Of a DNA stretch of 53,517 nt, positions 47,560-53,517 are shown in pieces (position 1 is the first letter of the stretch; every line of letters starts with the position of its first letter). The translations under genes and the position numbers were made by a program. This DNA is from Chara braunii. Lineage: Eukaryota > Streptophyta > Charophyceae > Charales > Characeae. Below the pieces are notes generated by a model that was given only the letters and a program-made list of their open reading frames with translations, was not told the origin of the DNA and searched no databases. Location: positions 790,775-844,291 of the forward strand of contig BFEA01000547.1 of the NCBI GenBank assembly GCA_003427395.1, read 5' to 3'.

Positions 47560-48300
47560 TACAATTAATTTCATGATCTTTTTAATAATACAATAATTAT
47601 TTGTAGAATATTATTATCTTTATATTATATATTATTATTTGTATAATCATAATACAATATTTATAATTTTTTTTTTTTTAATATTTAATTGTATGATATT
47701 TATTTGATTATTTAATTGTATATTCATTATAAGAATACGATAAAATATCGTATTCTTATAATGAATATACAATTAAACTACTCAATTGAAATGTATGTTT
47801 TTGAATATGAGTTTTATCTTTAAGAAAATATAAGATTATACATAACAATAAATACAAATAACATACATAGTCAAAATATGCATTATAAATTAAATGACAA
47901 AAAAATGATACATGTATAAAAAATAATATATATTTATATATAATTTATTGGTTTTTTATATTCATTATCCTTTTGATTTATTCAATTAATGAAGAATTGT
48001 TGAATTTTTATTTTTTGCTTCGAATCTCATCTCATTCATCTATTGTAGATTAACAATAGCAAAAAAAATAACAAAGAAATATAAAAGAATAGAGGTAGTA
48101 TATATGTTAGACAAAATACCTGATACACTCACTTTTGAATGCGAAACTGAAAATTATCATACTTTTTTTCCTATTAGTTGTGTTATGATTTGTTTTCTTA
48201 TTAACTTAATATAATTTATTCTAAATTGAAATAAGAAAAATAAAAGAGTCCAATACATTGAAAGATGTTAGTTGAGTTCCAAAAGAGATCGATCCATTAT
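47560..48300. other. Very AT-rich segment
   Basis: About 740 bp of strongly AT-rich sequence with TTATTATT, poly-T and ATAATATA words and a perfect palindrome (separate entry). No gene recognised. It lies between the 47-kb hairpin array and element B sequence. Confidence 0.7.
47711..47777. repeat. Perfect 67-bp palindrome (32-bp arms, 3-bp centre)
   Basis: TTTAATTGTATATTCATTAT... (47,711-47,742) is followed by AAA and its exact reverse complement (47,746-47,777). There is not one mismatch in 32 bp, unlike all other foldbacks in the window. It could be a young MITE-like foldback, a replication-related inverted duplication or an assembly or read-foldback artefact. Confidence 0.9.
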
Positions 48301-48629
48301 TAACATACCACTTTCTGATTCTACAAAGGTGGAGGTAGAAGGAATGTGACCCTGTGTGACATGTCCTGCTACCTTAACCTACTGATTGATGTCAATGTTA
48401 TGATTCTACTCCATATGAGATGGATCATATTTTGTCTATGTATGTCTGAAGGAGAAAGTTTTGGCGATGTTAGCGCTATATTTTTTTCTTTTAGACGACC
48501 ATCTCTAGAAACTGATCTGATGAGAAGTTAGAGAGGCTGCCTAGAGGAAGTTATATTGATGTAGTATTATTCTCGACTAGAATGAAGTTCGTTATATTGA
48601 AATTCAGATAGGGTCGTGACGAAAGGAGA

Positions 48630-50020
48630 GAGAGGTGTTGGGACCGTGTTGGCTTGTGTGTGATTGCAGGTCATCTTAAATTTCAAGAAGACTCACTATG
48701 AGTCTATGCAAGACTATATGTTGTTACCTTATGGTAACAGGTTGGTTCGCCAACTCAACCTTTACTCACCCTCAGCACCCACATTTTACATCGACCTTTG
48801 CACTGAAAGACATTTTTTGAATTTTCGGGTCATTGTCTAAATGGTCTGTGTTTGGTCAAAAGGGGTCCTTGAAATGACTAAAGTCAGATTCAGATGAATG
48901 ACTAAGTCGAAAGGGAAATCTCTTACTGAAAGGTTGGAAGTGTAAGTGTAATGTGGGTGAAAGTGAATAAGTGGTTGACTCTGTTAGAATTGTCAAATGC
49001 ATTTGGTTTTGTTTGCATGTCAGTAAAACGACAAGCTACACTATTCACTACAACCCATTGAGAAGCTTATGCTTTCCTTGACCTTGATCTAGATGTTTCA
49101 TCAGTGCGCAATTGGTTTGAGTACCCAGCCTTGCCCCTTTTCCTTGATTGTTAGGAAGATTATGATTATTGCTAAGGCGACAAACCTTGTTCATTTCATG
49201 TTCATTTGATTTGTACATGTTTGAAAGCTCAATGACCTATGTTTTCTCTTGATGAATGTGGACTGTTTATGTGAATGTGTTATGTGTATGTGACATCTCC
49301 TCGCATAATTACTCAGCCTTATCTCGCTCCACATATCTGTATGCTATTGTTAAAAAGTTTTCATAAAAAGATATATCGAATGAACTTAATCACTAGGGAG
49401 GATGGGTTATGTGTCTTATACACAACCCCTGATAATTTAAGTACTGAGAGGGATCCTGCTTTGAAAATGGGCTAGGTTATGAGTCATACCTATAGAAACT
49501 ATTTATATCCAAAACATAGTATGCGCGAACGTCCGTCGGTCGAGTCGAAATGAATTGTGAGTCGGTCCGGGAGATCAGCGCTCCGATGCCCGACGTGTAT
49601 ACGGGTCAATCTTAGGTGTTCAACCACACGTATGCCTATGCTACGGCGATCGAGCAAACACCATCAGCTGACTTACCTCTGCGACTACAAGTAAAAGCCT
49701 TTGCACATGAGTAAGTAGCTCAGCTGGGATACGCCCACCTAAGGGATGGTGACAGCTACCGCAGGTGGAGGTGAGTTGTAGCTCGGGGGATCTCTGTCTT
49801 GTCGCAGGGAACCGCGAGAGGTATAGCTGGCGTGCACGGTCGGAGTTGATCTTAGCTGAAACGCTTCTAAAACTCCTGCGTGATGCGACCGTGAGGTTCA
49901 ACACCAAAATTTACTTTACGTCTAGGGGTGGAACCACCACGCCCTACAGCTGGCGCCGTTGCCGGGGATTTCAGTTTCCAGCCGAGGTCCTCAGTGAACG
50001 AACTCGGGTATGGTAAGATG
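48630..50020 (+). mobile_element. Element B: fragments related to element A
   Basis: Two modules match element A in order: 48,722-48,790 (hairpin TGTTACC/GGTAACA, GGTTGGTT, ACTCACCCTC) with 22,314-22,385, and 49,631-49,902 with 24,071-24,361. The distance between modules is about 0.9 kb here and 1.75 kb in A. Neither end has been located and no coding motif is visible. Intervening frames (49,275-49,475; 49,765-50,016) are short and unrecognised. Confidence 0.6.
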
Positions 50021-52303
50021 ATGATCACGGCAAAACGACAACCTCTAAATAAGTTAACGTAACTTGTGATAAATGAGTTGAATTACTGTAGGTTAGACAC
50101 TTAGAATGTTACACGTGTAAAAGAAGTGTAAAGTCGCGTCAGCAATGCCAATAGATGTCATATTGCCCAACAGTTAGGCTACCTACTTGGCGTCTATGTC
50201 CGTTGGCTAGGTCATTTGTCATAAAGTCTAAATACAAAGTTATAAATTAAACTAACTCTATTTAGTCATTACTTACATAATCTAACCGGACAGCCAAATC
50301 CTTGAAGATATGTGATAAAGGTCTTAATGCTAGGCTCGGTCTCTCGACGGTTGTCTAACTTTTGAGGTTGTATCATGTAAGATCTGTATGATAGATGCAT
50401 TTAAGTGGTAGTGAACGATTGAATATTAGGTACTATCAAAATACAAAGGGTTATTGACATTTAACATACATTTTTGATAGGCAAACTCGAGACACATATG
50501 GCATTGTAGCCTTAGAAACCCGGTTATAGTCGTATTGTGAGATGATATGAATAAATAAAAGGAATACAATGAGTGATATTGTGCTTAGTTGTATTCACAG
50601 GTAAAACCTGACTATTTAGTAAAGATCTACTTATAATATTGTGCTAGTGTGGTACAAAGTCTGGTTGATAAGGTTGCCCTGTGGAAGTACAATTTGACCT
50701 TTACGATATGATGGCATATAAACTAAATATTCCATCAACCACTTAGTGACTGACTAAGCATTAGGGACCAATACTATAGTAAACGTAATATCAAGTCATC
50801 TACGGGAAAAGTAGGTGTTTGTTTGAGGTTGTATATGATAGAGTACGATGATGAATTAGCTTTAGGAGTCATTAAATAGGGAGTCTAAGTATCTTATTGT
50901 GGAAACTATATGAATAAACTCGGACTTTTATCAATATAATCAGAATATGGGAGTGTCCACTTTAGGACAACCCGACTCCTCGAATTTCAGTTTTATATAA
51001 AGAGTGATAAAAATACTTATTCACACTATGGTAGATGTGTATGACTTTGTATGAATGATTGTATGTGGGAATGAATGATATATGTTTCAAGTGACATATC
51101 ATTGTGTGTCTTGTTCTTGGTTGATTTGGGATATGAGACAATTCTGTATAATTTGAAAGATCCCCGAGAGGTGTGTCTGACTGAATTGTGATCGAGACTT
51201 GGAGGACACGATCCCTGAGTGGCAACCTGACGATAGTCCTTGTTCATCCACTGAGTGGCAACATGACGATGAAAATTTTATTTTTATGGTTTTTGAATGG
51301 ACATCGTTCATCCACAAAGTGACAACCTGACAAGGATGAAAATATTTTTGATGATGATTTTTTTTGTATATATTGAATTGAACATCGTTCATCCACTTCA
51401 GGAGATCAGTCTGAGGGACTGAAATTACCAAGCCTATGGTGGAAAATTGACATCGTTGGGACGTAACTCCCCGCGTGGGCTGCTGACCAAGTATAACCAG
51501 GCGGCGGACCTTCCAATTTTTGCCTGGAGTCGAGACCTGAGGGGTGGCCACCCTGATGAAAGAATTAACTCAAGTAGTTACTGGAGGGGTCGAATGTAGT
51601 CTTTAAAATATGTGAATTTTTAATGATAGGACTTACCCGTCATTGCACAACCAATACGGGGACCGCTGTTAATATAACAACACGGTGGGCCGCAGATCTG
51701 GCCTGATCAATCAGACTAAGACCGCCGATGCCCTCACATTAGGCTTCGGGTGGAACAGTAATATGGTCTTGGTTGAGACCCACGTCCAAAGGGTTAGATT
51801 CTCTGGCTCTACGGACAACCAACGAGGGTCTGGGAAGAAAGTCTAAAGGTGAGGAAAAGGTGATCATTGACCCTCTTGATAATTTTTCACCGTTGTAGTA
51901 CAAATTCAGTATCCCCACCTTTAGTTTATTCAGTTGGGTTGGGGGTTTCAGTATGTGGGAGATCCGGGTTAGAATTCCGACAATGGTTGGAAATATCAAG
52001 GGAGACAGTGTGAATCTGGACCCCATCTCAATCCAGAGACTCGGATTTGGCTATCCACTTATCACAGCTGCGCCTTATTTTGGGAAATAGATTTGTCTTC
52101 TCTTTCAAAAGAAAAAGAGAAGTACATGTATTGTTTTGTATTGTGTCATCTCTCTAGTGGTGTTATCGATCTCGTCATATTTTATCAGTTGATTTGATCC
52201 TACGAATTTATCTAAAGGGGAATTGATCTAAAGAGAAATTGTATGAACGATCGTGATAAACCTCCCTAGCGACGGGGTGTCGCTTAATAGGATTTGGGAA
52301 TAC
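50021..52303. other. Low-copy region, no gene recognised
   Basis: Ordinary, moderately AT-rich sequence. Frames of 95 codons (51,739-52,026, minus) and 150 codons (51,099-51,551, minus) have no recognised motif, and the second spans the hairpin trio at 51.2 kb. This may be the remainder of element B or its flank. Confidence 0.45.
51203..51340 (+). repeat. Trio of short hairpins with shared loop
   Basis: The loop word TGAGTGGCAACCTGAC (second unit TGAGTGGCAACATGAC, third AAAGTGACAACCTGAC) is enclosed by different stems: AGGAC/GTCCT (51,203-51,240), TTCATC/GATGAA (51,243-51,273) and TTCATCC/GGATGAA (51,307-51,340). A further TCAGTC/GACTGA stem is at 51,406-51,422. With so few units and two similar stems the case is weaker than for the other arrays. 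Confidence 0.5.
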
Positions 52304-53400
52304 TGTCGGACCAAATACCCTTACAAGGGTATTTGGCCATGCTTTTGCATTCGACACAGTGATGACGTCGACTACCATCACGGAGCCGGTCTGGAATGGA
52401 CAGGGTGTGCACGCTTTAGAGTGACACTTGAAACGAATTCCTTGGCCAATGAGGCCGGGGCGAAATCGGTGACAAAATTTTGAGAGTATGAGCGCTCGTT
52501 ATTATGACGCGCACTGTGATGGTTAGGATCAGTAGTAATACCCTCCGACCGAAAAGGTCGAGGGGCTGATTGGGTTAGTATTGTGTCAGGTAAATTTACG
52601 GCACACACTGAGATTTGGGTCGGTACCTGCCTACCTAATGGTACTGCGCGTTTAAAAATACCAACTTTTGTCTTCTTCTGCTCGACCTCGAGTACCCGAC
52701 ACATCTATCTCTACTCGGTGTACTACCGACCTACCTGCTACTTTAGTATTTCCCGTTACTCTTAAGTATCGTGGACCTCTTTGCTCGCCACTTGAGTGTT
52801 CTTCCCGCCTCAACCCTCAATGTCATGGCTACAGGTAAGTACCGACCCTCGGACCTTCCGAGCAATTGAGTGTCCTTGAGGGTCAGACGCACACACTCAA
52901 GCCGACAAGCACTCAGACAGACACGCAGACTAGCAAGCACGCATGCCCACAGAGCTGCGGGTCACACCCTCACTCAGTACGACAAACACTCGGACGGGCG
53001 TACAAACCAACAAGTGTGCACACACACAAACTTGGGAAACGGGCTCATGCCATTGGTCGGATTGAGCCCAACTACTATACACATACTGAGCTGCTCCCCT
53101 TCTACTCGAAGTGGGAGCTAGCTCAGTAGGTTTATGTGCTATTTGGTAAACAGGGGATGCAGGGATTAAGGCCTACGGACCCTTGAGCTAGCTCCCTTTT
53201 AACGAGGAACTCAACTGTATTTTGCCCCGGTCTCAGACAACCGGGACTTGAACCCGCGACGTGAATATTAGGATTAGTTATAGTTAGTTGAGCCCCTGTT
53301 TAACGGGGAGCCGACACTTGGCCTGTACAGGTAACTGGTAGTTGGATTTTACTTTTTTTTTTTTTTTTTTTTTTTAGTTAGTTTTTTTTTTTTTTTATTT

Positions 53401-53436
<36 letters not shown>

Positions 53437-53517
53437 CAACCGTAGTTGGTCTTCATAGATTCACGTTCATGAATCTGCGTCCGAATTCGGGGCAGATTCA
53501 GTGAAAGAAACTAGGGA
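52304..53517 (+). mobile_element. Element C, copy 2 (truncated by window end)
   Basis: It starts TGTCGGACC at 52,304 with the same terminal hairpin as copy 1 and follows it throughout: the CCCTCCGACC/GGTCGAGGGG-type foldback near 52,540, donor ACAGGTAAGTACC at 52,831, CAGACA/CACACA-rich stretch, tRNA-like segment (53,090-53,340) and a longer T-rich tract (53,352-53,436). A minus-strand frame of 108 codons (52,378-52,704) is also open in copy 1, but most of the substitutions between the copies change the amino acid, so it is not supported as coding. Confidence 0.8.
53090..53345 (+). repeat. tRNA-like / SINE-like segment in element C copy 2
   Basis: GGGAGCTAGCTC (53,113-53,124) pairs with GAGCTAGCTCCC (53,185-53,196). 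The A-box match is TAGCTCAGTAGG; the minus strand carries GGGTTCAAGTCCC (T-loop-like) near 53,244-53,256. Confidence 0.55.

Noticed and set aside
53210-53345. Complete tRNA gene on the minus strand, suggested by GGGTTCAAGTCCC
   Set aside because: Only a T-arm-like hairpin can be formed. No matching acceptor stem, D-arm or anticodon arm is present at the expected positions.

Overview
This is repeat-dominated eukaryotic nuclear DNA. I found no rRNA, complete tRNA, CRISPR array or operon, and no protein gene I can recognise. Consensus-like splice donors, compound GT/GA microsatellites, kilobase satellite arrays and target-site-flanked insertions all point to a large, repeat-rich eukaryotic genome, plausibly an invertebrate. 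Nothing lets me name the species. Most long open frames (up to about 300 codons) are translations of satellites whose unit is not a multiple of three, so I did not annotate them as genes.

Layout. 0.4-4.1 kb: a ~68-bp satellite in two opposed arms around AT-rich DNA and a CT/CTAT microsatellite. 4.5-7.2 kb: mostly single-copy DNA with a decayed coding-like repeat. 7.2-8.2 kb: CAGG-type simple repeat. 8.4-25.4 kb: an 80-bp satellite whose plus-oriented array meets a minus-oriented array. This head-to-head block occurs twice, separated by a 2-kb pentanucleotide satellite. The second copy is split by a 7,689-bp insertion (element A, 16,709-24,397) with 4-bp target duplication ACGA and ends TGTCG...CGACA; the uninterrupted site survives in the first copy. 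25.4-31.8 kb: low-copy DNA, a tRNA-like/SINE-like copy, purine tracts and degenerate repeats. 31.8-38.6 kb: element C copy 1 running into a 91-bp satellite organised in ~1.8-kb higher-order blocks. 41.4-43.8 kb: the same 91-bp satellite in the opposite orientation. 44.2-45.3 kb: a tandem duplication carrying a small MITE-like insertion in one copy only. 45.8-46.95 kb: CACAGTGACA-type simple repeat. 47.0-47.5 kb: a hairpin array. 47.6-50 kb: AT-rich DNA with a perfect palindrome, then fragments related to element A (called B here). 52.3 kb to the end: element C copy 2, cut by the window edge.

The most unusual signal is a set of tandem RNA-type hairpins in and around these elements. In element A, eleven units share an apical segment with the core TAAGTT, while the flanking stems differ from unit to unit and mostly stay complementary. 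A second family of three long hairpins follows immediately. Further arrays lie at 46,982-47,468 and, more weakly, 51,203-51,340. Elements A and C also begin with the same TGTCGG plus hairpin, and A and B share a hairpin with one matched base-pair change. This suggests a family of large, apparently non-coding mobile elements under selection for RNA (or single-stranded DNA) structure. That interpretation is inference; the complementarity is visible directly.

Two assembly problems matter. A single N at 37,659 separates two near-identical satellite monomers with an exact end overlap, probably an unmerged contig join. A 124-N gap (40,256-40,379) lies inside a GT/GA microsatellite. Satellite copy numbers should be treated as approximate.
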